From Paludibacteraceae bacterium (GTDB taxonomy: Bacteria; Bacteroidota; Bacteroidia; Bacteroidales; Paludibacteraceae): DNA of 64,000 nt. The DNA lies in NCBI GenBank assembly GCA_024405875.1, contig JAKSOA010000002.1:1-64000 (forward strand). The letters are read 5' to 3'. Below the pieces are notes generated by a model. That model ran no database searches. It was not told where the DNA came from and was given only the letters and a program-made list of their open reading frames with translations. The translations under genes were made by a program, and so were the position numbers. Positions 43,512 through 52,770 of this stretch are shown here, piece after piece. Numbering within the stretch: position 1 is the stretch's first letter; the number at the start of each line of letters is the position of its first letter.

Positions 43512-46500
43512 CTATTTTTTTAAGATTTTATAGACTTGCATTGCACTGTCAGACCCGTTGAGAGGCCATACACACAAATGATAGAGACCTTGTGGTTGTG
43601 ATTCAAACGGTACGTTTACGTATGAATCAACCTCAGCCTCAAAGATTTTCTCTCCAATTGAGTTTGTAAGAAGGTATTTGAACTCTCCCCCTGAATAGTA
43701 AACATTAACATCCTCACCAGCACTGATTGTTGGGTAAATGGTAAACATCGGCGTTTCAGACACATAAACATCAGACTCCTGCTCAAAATATGACAACCTT
43801 GAGGTTTTTAGTGACGCCGGCCTTTGTATATAAATGTTCTCAGCAGTAACAGACTGCTCACAGCCTAACGAGTTTTTTGCGGTAAGCCTGATTTTGTTCT
43901 GTCCCTGATTATACAGATAGCAAACCGGATTCTCCAAATATGATTTCAACCCTTCAATCTCCTGCCCTGTATAATATTGAAGTTCAAGATTCCAAACATA
44001 ACTTTCAGCACCCTCACTGCCATTCTTTAATTCAAATCTGCTGCCCGCTTGAAAGACAAAGGTTTCATCTGCGTAATCAAGTATTCTTTCCTCCTTATTC
44101 CCGTTGGTTACTATTGAAAAATATGGTTTTATGGTTGATACTTTGATAGGGATGACCAAATCCGGCGTCCTGGCATTTAATACTGTATCCACTCTATATA
44201 CTGTCACTTTAAAATCTTCAGTGGAATTATAAATATCGCAGTATTCGTCCATAGCCCCAGATTTAAGTAACGTCAACTTTTTATCATTAGATTTCCAAAC
44301 GTATTTGCATCTCTTCCCTATTTCAGCAGACGATTTTGAATCGGGAATACCTATACTTACCACGGTCCCTGCACACATTCCATCTCCAGACACCACAACA
44401 TCATCCATTTCCAGAGGCTCAATAACATCCATAGTCAGTATATTACTTGTGTCTGAAACCTGTGTGTATATGTCGGTACCGTTTCTTGATATCACAACTC
44501 TGCAAATCTCTGTTTTTCTATCAACATTGAATGCACCTTTACTCAATGACAACTTTTTTGTTTCGTCACCTGTCACCACCACATCAGCACCTACAGGTTG
44601 CCATATTCCATTTGGCTCTCTATACAGATATCTATATATGTATACATTATTATTTCCAGATGCAGGAGCACCATAGCCCCCACTTATCTCCAATCCCTTT
44701 ATGGATGGAGAATCTGAATCTCTGACAATGTATATCATATCTTTTGAAGCATCTGATGCAGAAGCGAAAGAAATCACATTATTCTCTATCCCATCAAAAT
44801 ATTTTACATTAATTTTTATGCTATCACTTTCACATCCAGTCTCCAAATTTATTTTCTTTACAAAAAAGGACTCCGATTTAGCATTGGGATTGATATGAGG
44901 CATTTCTGTAAAACAATTATACGAGAACTCTTTCCAGCGATTTTGCAATTCATTCTCGGCTTTAGCATCGGCTAATATCTTCTGATTTTCACTATGTTCC
45001 ATAGTCATACACCATATCCTCAATTCGCTTAAATCAGCATCGCTAACAGATACTCCTGTTTCCTTCTCATAGTCCCATCCCTTAGTTTTTATAAACGAAG
45101 TGATTTTAGTTCTTGTCATTGATTTAAAGTCCGTATTTACCGTGTCTGGTGCCGCGAAGGGAACCCAACCTCTATAAAAATATTGATACTCTGTCTGTGT
45201 GGTATCTGACACTGTTATTGTTGGTAATGAACTTTGAGGGCACAACACCGAAATAGTTTTACGTTCTTTATCTCTTGTACACACCGCCGCACTTGAACCA
45301 ATTTTTTCAAGATTCATTTTCTCATCTGGATTAGCAAAAATCCAGACATCTTTGAATAAGGAATCACTACACCAAGATATCACACACCTGTATCCTATTG
45401 TCTCCCCATTCCATTTAATATCATACGAAGCACTATTTGACACTAGTTCAGAAGGTATTCCATTCCTTAGTTGGTAGACCTTATAATCAACCATATCAGC
45501 CATTCTATTTATCTGTTCAGTTGATACCTTATTGGAACTTCTCAGCCGGAAATTAATTTTGCCGCTTGCAGGTTCTTCTCCCCTGCACAATCTTTGCTCC
45601 GTAGGGAACGAAAGTGGAGAAAATGCGAAATTGTCATTCTCTAAAACAGGAACAGCAGTATATGTATAGTAATCAAAAGCAGAAATTGAAATATAATACT
45701 TTCCATCTTTACCGTCATAATTATACAAAGAACTTAATTCATCTGATGCGAATGACCACAATACAATTTTTTGTCTGAATCTGACATTCTGCCTGTCCCT
45801 TAAAATTGTCGGCCTTAAGAGTAAATCCTTTTCGCTATCCATTGCTATGGCATAATTCAAGTCGTGTCTTTTTACTATATAACTTGAAAAATTAGATGGT
45901 GTTATGGTCTCCCATTTCATTCCGTCAAAAGAAACTTCCCACATATATTCAGGCGAATATAAAGTAGGTGAATAAACCCCACAATTAATTTGCTTGCCTT
46001 TTAGATGGATTATACCATCATCGTTATCAGGAGCATCAGAAACACACATCAGATGCAACTCCTTCTCTTGAAGAGTCAGACGGGGAAGCGTTACCTTTGA
46101 CACCACCTCAAAATCAATAACATTGCTGACAATGCCTGAACCTTGTGCTATCTCAAGATCTTCTGTAGGTCCGTAATAAGTATACCCCAATGCTAAGAAC
46201 GCTTTCAACTTCGGATTTTTTATTGTGTTTAACATATTTGCATAAATTGCTGAATGCTGCAATTTTAATATTGTTCCAGCCTTATACTCTTCCTTGGAAA
46301 CAGAGACAACATTTGAAAAATCACGTAAATGGTAATTGCGATTCATTCTGAAATCATCTCTGCAATTCTGATTAAAATCCTCCACACTATTTTCATCATA
46401 TAAACTCATATCTGAATTCAATGACCTGGTAAGAATATTTGTATATCTCTTATAGCAAGATGAATTAGTGTCATATTTCTTCATATTCAAGAACTTCAAA

Positions 46501-47492
46501 TGAGACGGGTTATCAGCAAGGAACTCTATACTTTTACTAGTTACACCGTTACACACCCTTGAACAACCATAATAAAACACACCACAACCAGTACTGCTTT
46601 TTACAGTCTCCACAAATGTTGGTTCAGAATAAGCCCCGACTGAAGCAAGGAAAGAACCATATCCATATTTTGTCACTAAAGAAGTACCTACAACCTTTGA
46701 TGTTGTACATGGTAGATTTGCCGTATCAGCAGAGACTGAAATAATAGCATCAGGAGCATCATAAACCAAATACCGCTCACCTGCTCCTGTATTATAGTAT
46801 GGGTTATAATATCCGTTTACGTTTATAATAGATCCGACAATCTCTTTCGGAACTCCGAATTTCAAGTTGCTACCAGTGGCTGATTTATCAATTACTATCT
46901 TTTGACTATTGACATACTTGTATGTCTCATCAGGATTATACAGAATTTTATCACTTTCAGAATGAGGAACGGGAGTAAACATATATTCTACCCTCAATTT
47001 ATACTCCTGAGCAGCGCTGAAGCCTTCAACATTCAAGTGTATAGTTTCACTGAACTTCATTTCATTATATTGAGAGGAATATGAAAATACAACAACTGTT
47101 CTGGCTGGCTTTGACACAGCGGACACATCTAAATACTTTTTAGTAACTCTCAACTCCTCTATTTCCGTATAAGAGTCCGAGTTGCCAACCGCATAAAAAA
47201 CCTTTCTCTCATAATTATAACCATCGACAATCCAATGAGCCCAATATTGATTAGAGATACTCTTATAAAAATTATACCAGCCTATTTGCATTGATACAGA
47301 CAAATCAACCTGCCCATCTGTCACATATTGTTTTGACAGAGTTGCATATTGTTTTGACAAATCTGGTGTACTTGACATAATGTCTTTAACATACGGTCCA
47401 TTTACATTCAATCTCTGATCCCAATATTCTAAATACGCGAATGAACATACTGAAAATGAAAGCAATACAATTATCAAATAAAATTTTTTCAT
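43512..47492 (-). CDS. Giant secreted PKD-like protein with type IX-like sorting domain
   Basis: 1326 aa. Signal peptide (MKKFYLIIVLLSFSVCSFA). The body is beta-rich, with no recognised enzyme motif. A PKD-like domain lies near 1130-1230 (SYVWNLELQYYTGQ and NKIRLTAKNSLGCEQSVTAE). The last 80 residues (IYPTISAGEDVNVYYSGG, LLTNSIGEKIFEAEV, PQGLYHLCVWPLNG, VYKILKK) match the pattern of a type A T9SS C-terminal domain. It should therefore reach the cell surface through the Por system. It lies 7 bp downstream of traO, is the longest gene of the operon, and is not part of known tra sets. A surface adhesin or mating-pair or target-recognition factor is plausible (inference). Confidence 0.75.
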   Translation of the reverse strand: MKKFYLIIVLLSFSVCSFAYLEYWDQRLNVNGPYVKDIMSSTPDLSKQYATLSKQYVTDGQVDLSVSMQIGWYNFYKSISNQYWAHWIVDGYNYERKVFYAVGNSDSYTEIEELRVTKKYLDVSAVSKPARTVVVFSYSSQYNEMKFSETIHLNVEGFSAAQEYKLRVEYMFTPVPHSESDKILYNPDETYKYVNSQKIVIDKSATGSNLKFGVPKEIVGSIINVNGYYNPYYNTGAGERYLVYDAPDAIISVSADTANLPCTTSKVVGTSLVTKYGYGSFLASVGAYSEPTFVETVKSSTGCGVFYYGCSRVCNGVTSKSIEFLADNPSHLKFLNMKKYDTNSSCYKRYTNILTRSLNSDMSLYDENSVEDFNQNCRDDFRMNRNYHLRDFSNVVSVSKEEYKAGTILKLQHSAIYANMLNTIKNPKLKAFLALGYTYYGPTEDLEIAQGSGIVSNVIDFEVVSKVTLPRLTLQEKELHLMCVSDAPDNDDGIIHLKGKQINCGVYSPTLYSPEYMWEVSFDGMKWETITPSNFSSYIVKRHDLNYAIAMDSEKDLLLRPTILRDRQNVRFRQKIVLWSFASDELSSLYNYDGKDGKYYISISAFDYYTYTAVPVLENDNFAFSPLSFPTEQRLCRGEEPASGKINFRLRSSNKVSTEQINRMADMVDYKVYQLRNGIPSELVSNSASYDIKWNGETIGYRCVISWCSDSLFKDVWIFANPDEKMNLEKIGSSAAVCTRDKERKTISVLCPQSSLPTITVSDTTQTEYQYFYRGWVPFAAPDTVNTDFKSMTRTKITSFIKTKGWDYEKETGVSVSDADLSELRIWCMTMEHSENQKILADAKAENELQNRWKEFSYNCFTEMPHINPNAKSESFFVKKINLETGCESDSIKINVKYFDGIENNVISFASASDASKDMIYIVRDSDSPSIKGLEISGGYGAPASGNNNVYIYRYLYREPNGIWQPVGADVVVTGDETKKLSLSKGAFNVDRKTEICRVVISRNGTDIYTQVSDTSNILTMDVIEPLEMDDVVVSGDGMCAGTVVSIGIPDSKSSAEIGKRCKYVWKSNDKKLTLLKSGAMDEYCDIYNSTEDFKVTVYRVDTVLNARTPDLVIPIKVSTIKPYFSIVTNGNKEERILDYADETFVFQAGSRFELKNGSEGAESYVWNLELQYYTGQEIEGLKSYLENPVCYLYNQGQNKIRLTAKNSLGCEQSVTAENIYIQRPASLKTSRLSYFEQESDVYVSETPMFTIYPTISAGEDVNVYYSGGEFKYLLTNSIGEKIFEAEVDSYVNVPFESQPQGLYHLCVWPLNGSDSAMQVYKILKK

Positions 47493-47499
47493 AATATAG

Positions 47500-48042
47500 T
47501 TATTTAATGTTATACTTAATACCTACAGAAAATAACGGATGGAAATAGTTATATCCACCTGTATTATAAAATCCCCAATTCCATCCCTGTTTTGCCTGAA
47601 GCACAAATGAGAGTTCCGGAATAGCGTAAAACTCAAAATTGAGACCTAAATCCAATCCCATTGTGAAACCTGATGAGTGTCGGTTTATATCATTATTAGC
47701 CCACTCATCATAGCCAAGGTTAATGTCACCAAGCAAATGCAAGTAAAACCACGATGCAGGGTGCCAGACGCTACATTCAACTCCGGGATAGACCTTTATG
47801 CCCCAATACCCTGCGTTTTCAAACCTACCCTTTTCAAAATCAACATCAGCCGTCACTGACCACCGTCTGGAGAAATGATACTGATAGTGCAGACCTAAGT
47901 CATAGGTTTTTCCAAGACCGGTCCCGGCTTGCACACCTATGGCGTGCATTCCCTTAATGTGTGATAATGGTGATTCCGCTAATGCTCTGCAAGAGAAGAG
48001 AGACAGCATTACCACAATTAGAATTAATTTTTTCTTTTTCAT
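47500..48042 (-). CDS. traO: TraO-like outer-membrane barrel protein
   Basis: 180 aa with a signal peptide (LILIVVMLSLFSCRALA). Eight-strand outer-membrane barrel pattern (AIGVQAGTGLGKTYDLGLHY and FHPLFSVGIKYNIK), as in the TraO proteins of Bacteroides conjugative elements. It follows traN by 12 bp. The assignment rests on size, topology and operon position rather than strong motifs. Confidence 0.65.
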   Translation of the reverse strand: MKKKKLILIVVMLSLFSCRALAESPLSHIKGMHAIGVQAGTGLGKTYDLGLHYQYHFSRRWSVTADVDFEKGRFENAGYWGIKVYPGVECSVWHPASWFYLHLLGDINLGYDEWANNDINRHSSGFTMGLDLGLNFEFYAIPELSFVLQAKQGWNWGFYNTGGYNYFHPLFSVGIKYNIK

Positions 48043-48054
48043 ATAAAATAGTGT

Positions 48055-49158
48055 TTAGTATATAGCCTTCGCTTTTAAAATCTCTTTTGAAGAGACCGGG
48101 AATGAAAGATGCCGACCACCATTCCTCTCAAACATCTCAAAATGGAGTATTCTCTTATGGGGAATGGTAAACCTTGTGTAAAACAAAACAATGGTTTCAC
48201 TCTCTCCTGCAGACAACACCTGAGAGTCTGTTTTTTTTGAGAAATATGTATAGACCGGAGTCAACTCCTCCTCCTGCACCGCCATCGCCTTAGAATTTGG
48301 CTTGTCTTTTATATAGCCTTTTATGAAATCAATGACATAATCAATCTTTCCCATATTCACAACATCTATCTTAAAGGCAAGCAAATCATTGAAACTATAT
48401 ATTCCGGACATCGCAAACGCCATTTTCAAGTCAATCACGCCAATGTCATTCATAGAAGGTTTCTCTTTTGTGAGTTTTTCCGCAAACTTTCTCATTTGGT
48501 CGTCATTAACTGAATTGCTCTTAAAAATGGCTTGCGATGACTGAGTGATCTCAGCTTCCGAAGATAAAACCACAGATAGCCTTTGAGGAGACACCTCAGG
48601 TTTTACAATGAAGGTATATATATATCCGGATTGAGTAATTAGATGCATTGAGGCCTCAGTAAAATCCATATCCACCGCCTTTGCCTTCACTATGTTTTCT
48701 ATCTTCTCAGCATATTCTGCAATAACCGATTCTGAAGAGACCACAATATCTGAGATTCTCTCATCACAAATAAAGTGAGTGGTTTTCTCCGTGGAAAAGC
48801 CAATGGAGTCAGTTTCAAAGGAGTGACCAGACTGTTGCCATACCAATCTGTCAAGTTTTCTTGCGTATGAGACAGAGAACTGATGATACCCTCCATCAGA
48901 AGTAACCACAGAGATTGTTGATTCTGAGAACTCCGGCTTTACACTTTGCAAACTCAACATTTTGGGAGAGGACAATCTTTGTCCCTTTATCGCCCCGATT
49001 CCGAAATCAACATACTTGATTTCTGATGAAAAACTCAGAATTACACTTTGAGTGTCATTCAATAACAGACGCTCACTGGTTTGGGCATAAGCCACGCAAC
49101 TGCTCAAAGCCAACAAACAAGCAAAACAGATAATAAATTTAACATTACGAATTTTCAT
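48055..49158 (-). CDS. traN: TraN-like conjugation protein (DUF4138)
   Basis: 367 aa with a signal peptide. TraN/DUF4138 features: KTTHFICDERISDIVVSS and the earlier SVILSFSSEIKYVDFGIG, SESTISVVTSDGGYHQFSVSY, SFNDLLAFKIDVVNMGKIDY, and a beta-rich end. VirB9-like in role, at the periplasmic or outer-membrane part of the core complex. It overlaps traM by 4 bp. Confidence 0.85.
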   Translation of the reverse strand: MKIRNVKFIICFACLLALSSCVAYAQTSERLLLNDTQSVILSFSSEIKYVDFGIGAIKGQRLSSPKMLSLQSVKPEFSESTISVVTSDGGYHQFSVSYARKLDRLVWQQSGHSFETDSIGFSTEKTTHFICDERISDIVVSSESVIAEYAEKIENIVKAKAVDMDFTEASMHLITQSGYIYTFIVKPEVSPQRLSVVLSSEAEITQSSQAIFKSNSVNDDQMRKFAEKLTKEKPSMNDIGVIDLKMAFAMSGIYSFNDLLAFKIDVVNMGKIDYVIDFIKGYIKDKPNSKAMAVQEEELTPVYTYFSKKTDSQVLSAGESETIVLFYTRFTIPHKRILHFEMFERNGGRHLSFPVSSKEILKAKAIY

Positions 49159-50225
49159 TTTTTAATTTTTTTAATTGTTATCAAATAGTTTGATGAAATT
49201 GATATTTTTGACTCCCTCAAGGAACCTTGTACAGCATTTTTCAATGTATTAGCTACTGCCGATGAAGCGGATTTCAGGAGTTTGCTTTTTGAAGAGACAT
49301 CTATATCCACACCCCCAATAACATCTGACGCAACTTTATTTTTAGTGTCACTCAAAACATTATCCGGAACATACAACCCCTCAAAACCATCATTATCATA
49401 TATAGAGCCGGAGAATTTCAAGAGTTTATTTCTATAGTTTATATTACTTACACTAATGGCAGCCCTACCATTTCTAAAACTTAACTTTCCATAGATAAAT
49501 GTATTTGCCGGAACCCTGACACCGTCAATTACAATATCCTCAAGAATCCTCATTTTTATAACTGCCCCCGACTTTACATCAGTATGATTCCCGTGAATTA
49601 CAGCCCTTATATCCCCAGAAAATGATTCCTCTTCAGCATCTAATCCATAAAATCCTGATTTCCCCGATGAAGTCGCAGAAAATAGTTCTTTATCATTTAC
49701 AGTCTTTTCCGTTGTCTCCTCTTCTTCTTTGTATTTATCATAACCATAATCTGATAAATTGATTCCTAACTCCCTCTCTATTTGCTCTCTTTTACGTTTC
49801 ATTACCCTTCGTTTTACAATCTCTTTCCCTTTTGATTTTTGAATGGCACCTTCTTCCACTCCGCCGGATTTACTAATTTTATTAACTGGAGCGGCATTCC
49901 CGCTGGAACTGAAGGAAAGTTTCTTAGAGCCAATATCGGGGGAGCCTACGGAATCATTTCTGAATAATTCAAAAGAGTTTTGCTGCAACCTATCAACTCT
50001 GCCCATCTCTTGTGACCTATTCTCTTCCCTTTGAGATGCATCAAATCTGTTTTCGGCAAGATGTTCCTCTCTGGCATCAGGAATTGAGACATTTATAAAA
50101 CCCTCATCTCCTTTCACAGCCTCACTGGAAGAACAGCCTCCTCCAAGAATAAAAAATGATGAAATGACAAGAATTAAAGCAAACACCGAGTATATATGCA
50201 TTCTTACCTCTTTTTTAGTTATCAT
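49155..50225 (-). CDS. traM: TraM-like conjugation protein (VirB10-like)
   Basis: 356 aa. One N-terminal membrane segment (VFALILVISSFFILGGGC), a long charged, disordered stretch (about 35-190), and a conserved C-terminal domain (IRAVIHGNHTDVKSGAVIKM, IDGVRVPANTFIYG, ISNINY-like ISVSNINYRNKLL, and DGFEGLYVPDN). The C-terminal domain is the Bacteroides TraM family, a VirB10 analogue that links inner and outer membranes. Cys in GGGC could be a lipobox, unusual for TraM. Confidence 0.88.
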   Translation of the reverse strand: MITKKEVRMHIYSVFALILVISSFFILGGGCSSSEAVKGDEGFINVSIPDAREEHLAENRFDASQREENRSQEMGRVDRLQQNSFELFRNDSVGSPDIGSKKLSFSSSGNAAPVNKISKSGGVEEGAIQKSKGKEIVKRRVMKRKREQIERELGINLSDYGYDKYKEEEETTEKTVNDKELFSATSSGKSGFYGLDAEEESFSGDIRAVIHGNHTDVKSGAVIKMRILEDIVIDGVRVPANTFIYGKLSFRNGRAAISVSNINYRNKLLKFSGSIYDNDGFEGLYVPDNVLSDTKNKVASDVIGGVDIDVSSKSKLLKSASSAVANTLKNAVQGSLRESKISISSNYLITIKKIKK

Positions 50226-50227
50226 CT

Positions 50228-50422
50228 CTAAATATTGTTATGTAATTTCACTAAAGACAGAACCGTCTGCCCTATAAGAAAAATCAGTGCGACCACAAAA
50301 ATCACAAGCAAAAGAACCTTTCTTTTTCTGACACTCACAGAATCCATTTTTTTGCCTGCTAAATCAGCCAATGAATGAATCCAACTGTCTATCCTTAATT
50401 TAAATAAATCAAGTTTCCTCAT
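50228..50422 (-). CDS. TraL-like small membrane protein
   Basis: 64 aa with one membrane segment (VLLLVIFVVALIFLIGQTVL). Position between traK and traM and a basic N-terminal segment fit TraL (DUF3989), which is normally somewhat longer. Assigned by position. Confidence 0.6.
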   Translation of the reverse strand: MRKLDLFKLRIDSWIHSLADLAGKKMDSVSVRKRKVLLLVIFVVALIFLIGQTVLSLVKLHNNI

Positions 50423-50429
50423 AATTTCA

Positions 50430-51050
50430 CTACCTGTTTACCACTCCTATATCACTGTTATCAATAACACGCCACTTCTCTATCATAAATCCGTGCGGAT
50501 TAACATCTGAGCGGGCACAAGAGGATAACAAACACTCTGTCTCCAGATTTCTATATGTAATGTTGGAAGTCCGGACAATGGCGGTTTTTCCATAATAATA
50601 TGCCTTAAACGGATAAGACTCCGTGTTTACAATAACACTGTCGGTCTGTATCTCACAATTTATTCCAGCCGCTATAACCTTATCATAGAAACCACTCTCC
50701 TTCAGGTTCTGATATTGCTCAAACGCCTCACTCCCAGCCAACGCAAGCGCCTGTGTCACCCTCTCTTCTATTGTATTTTTATCTGGTGAGATGGTAAAAA
50801 AATATTCGTGAAACATCTTTACGTGGGCTCTTGCCTCAGCCGGTCTGTTTTGGTTTACATCTTGTTGCAACGCCATTATGAGAGAGGCTCCGCCGTCAAG
50901 CACATAAATTTTCTCTCTTTGCTTCTCCGCAAAAGAGTATGATTTCCAAAGTGCATAAACTGATATCATAGTGCAAATGACAGTAATAAGCACTAGATAT
51001 ATTCTCATAAGAGAGAATGCTGATTGTATGTTTTTAAGAGACCTGAACAT
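50430..51050 (-). CDS. traK: TraK-like conjugation protein (VirB8-like)
   Basis: 206 aa from the ATG at 51050 (MFRSLKNIQSAFSLMR). The frame's earlier TTG is not needed. One membrane segment (IYLVLITVICTMISVYALW) and a periplasmic domain with QNRPAEARAHVKMFHEYFFTI and VTQALALAGSEA, the TraK pattern of Bacteroides elements. It overlaps the traJ end by 17 nt. Confidence 0.88.
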   Translation of the reverse strand: MFRSLKNIQSAFSLMRIYLVLITVICTMISVYALWKSYSFAEKQREKIYVLDGGASLIMALQQDVNQNRPAEARAHVKMFHEYFFTISPDKNTIEERVTQALALAGSEAFEQYQNLKESGFYDKVIAAGINCEIQTDSVIVNTESYPFKAYYYGKTAIVRTSNITYRNLETECLLSSCARSDVNPHGFMIEKWRVIDNSDIGVVNR

Positions 51051-52149
51051 TGCTGTTATTTTTCTGTACGTTTTGCTCCTGATTAAATCCGTCTCCGAGT
51101 CCAAATTTTGAGGCTACATTACTCACCCCCTCAGCATCACCTATTTTTGTTGCGGCAAGACCACCTCCCACACTGAATGCCGCCGCCATTCCGCCAGAGC
51201 CGTCACCCTTCAAAATCCAATTTGCAAAAGTTGGCACGTGTGAATAGAGCATTATTGCAATGATACCCAACAACATACCACATATCTGAATCATAGTGGT
51301 GCTTGCAGTAATTGAAGAGAGGGTTTCCACGGATGAATCCTGACTTAATATATTCCTCATAGAATCTGCCCCAGGAGCATAAAAACATTCACTCACAACC
51401 ATAGATTGCACAAAGCCTATGATATTGCAAATTGGTATATAAAGACTGACATTGATATATTGAGCTATCCACGCCTTCAAATTACCCTTGAAACCAGGGA
51501 AAACAGATAATGCCAAAGCAAACGGACCTATAAGTACCAGTACTATTTTTGCCGTAAGCACATATATTTTATAGAAATAAACAGTTGCCATAGAGAAAAT
51601 ATCAACAACAACGCTACCTAATTCAACAAGGAACTGAAAAACAGCATTTCCTATATTCTCAGTCGCATTCAACACATTGTCCTTGAGGTCACTTATATTC
51701 TTGCTGATAGTTCTCCATACACTTAGTTTCTCCTGCTCCGCCGCATTAGCCGCCTCTATCTGTGCTTTTCTCTCCATAATCTGTCCCTGCAAATCAAAAT
51801 ACTCCGTATAAGAATTGTTTACCCTTTCTGAAGCAGAAGACCTAACATATTCAGTAGCAGCCTCCACTGGTGCTATCAAAGCATCTAAAACCTTGGTGAA
51901 ACCAGTGAAAAAGAGGATTAATAAACCAACGGCAAACGGTCTTAACATACTGTAAAAATCTATTGCCTCCCCTTTAGCCCAAGTCTTCCATAGTTTTGAG
52001 CCGATATATAGCATTGCCGCTATACCACATATTAATTGAGCCGTTGCAGATAGCGCGTCAGCATAATCAACCGCTGTATCATATACATTGTTCAGCCCCG
52101 ATGTCAGAGCCTCTCCAAGATTCTCTATTATTTTTAAATTGAAGTCCAT
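51034..52149 (-). CDS. traJ: TraJ-like conjugation protein (VirB6-like)
   Basis: 371 aa from the ATG at 52149 (MDFNLKIIENLGEAL). Seven or more membrane segments (LICGIAAMLYIGSKLWKTWA; LRPFAVGLLILFFTGF; IVLVLIGPFALALSVFPGF; IPICNIIGFVQSMVV). The FPGFKGNLKAWIAQYINVS segment is typical of TraJ. It forms part of the inner-membrane channel of the T4SS. Confidence 0.9.
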   Translation of the reverse strand: MDFNLKIIENLGEALTSGLNNVYDTAVDYADALSATAQLICGIAAMLYIGSKLWKTWAKGEAIDFYSMLRPFAVGLLILFFTGFTKVLDALIAPVEAATEYVRSSASERVNNSYTEYFDLQGQIMERKAQIEAANAAEQEKLSVWRTISKNISDLKDNVLNATENIGNAVFQFLVELGSVVVDIFSMATVYFYKIYVLTAKIVLVLIGPFALALSVFPGFKGNLKAWIAQYINVSLYIPICNIIGFVQSMVVSECFYAPGADSMRNILSQDSSVETLSSITASTTMIQICGMLLGIIAIMLYSHVPTFANWILKGDGSGGMAAAFSVGGGLAATKIGDAEGVSNVASKFGLGDGFNQEQNVQKNNSNVQVS

Positions 52150-52150
52150 A

Positions 52151-52768
52151 TTATAAATCAAACATAATGGCCCTCTTACTCATACCATTAATTGTACTTA
52201 ATACGCCATCCATCGCCTCCTCATACATACTTGTCTCGTATGTCTCATCAATAGCATTTTCAAGAGCAAGTATCTCATCTTCTAAAGAAGATAAAATCTG
52301 CAACCTCTCAAAATCAGTAAGTTTTGCGTCACTGGAACTGTTTTTTACAATATCTATCCCATTCTTAATCCTTTCAACAGCCGCACTGCCTAAATTTATC
52401 ATTGAGGCAATAATGTTAATTTTCTCATCTTCACTCAATGAACTAATTTGCCTGACACGTTCTGAATATGCCTCAAGTTTTTTTGCAATTCTTATCTCAG
52501 CATCTGTTATCTCCACAAACTGCCTGGACATTTTTATGAAAGAACTCGCTTTCTTTAAATTATTGATGGACTCTTCTGTAACTTGAAACAATTTCAACGT
52601 ATTCTCACTACTCTCAGCAATATCAAGGCTTTGAGAAATGGTCTCCTCCATCTCCTCAAGAAAAAGAGCAATACGCTGTGCCATAGACGACGGGTCTGTT
52701 ACCACAGCCTGTGGTATGACCTCAAAAGCCATTAAAATCATTGAAATAAACAATATACCCCTTTTCAT
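52151..52768 (-). CDS. TraI-like protein (DUF4141)
   Basis: 205 aa with a signal peptide (ILFISMILMAFEVIPQAVV) and an all-helical, coiled-coil mature part. The pattern VVTDPSSMAQRIALFLEEME and the place between traG and traJ match the DUF4141/TraI protein of Bacteroides conjugative transposons, likely periplasmic and VirB5-like. This is not a relaxase despite the symbol used elsewhere. Confidence 0.78.
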   Translation of the reverse strand: MKRGILFISMILMAFEVIPQAVVTDPSSMAQRIALFLEEMEETISQSLDIAESSENTLKLFQVTEESINNLKKASSFIKMSRQFVEITDAEIRIAKKLEAYSERVRQISSLSEDEKINIIASMINLGSAAVERIKNGIDIVKNSSSDAKLTDFERLQILSSLEDEILALENAIDETYETSMYEEAMDGVLSTINGMSKRAIMFDL

Positions 52769-52770
52769 AT

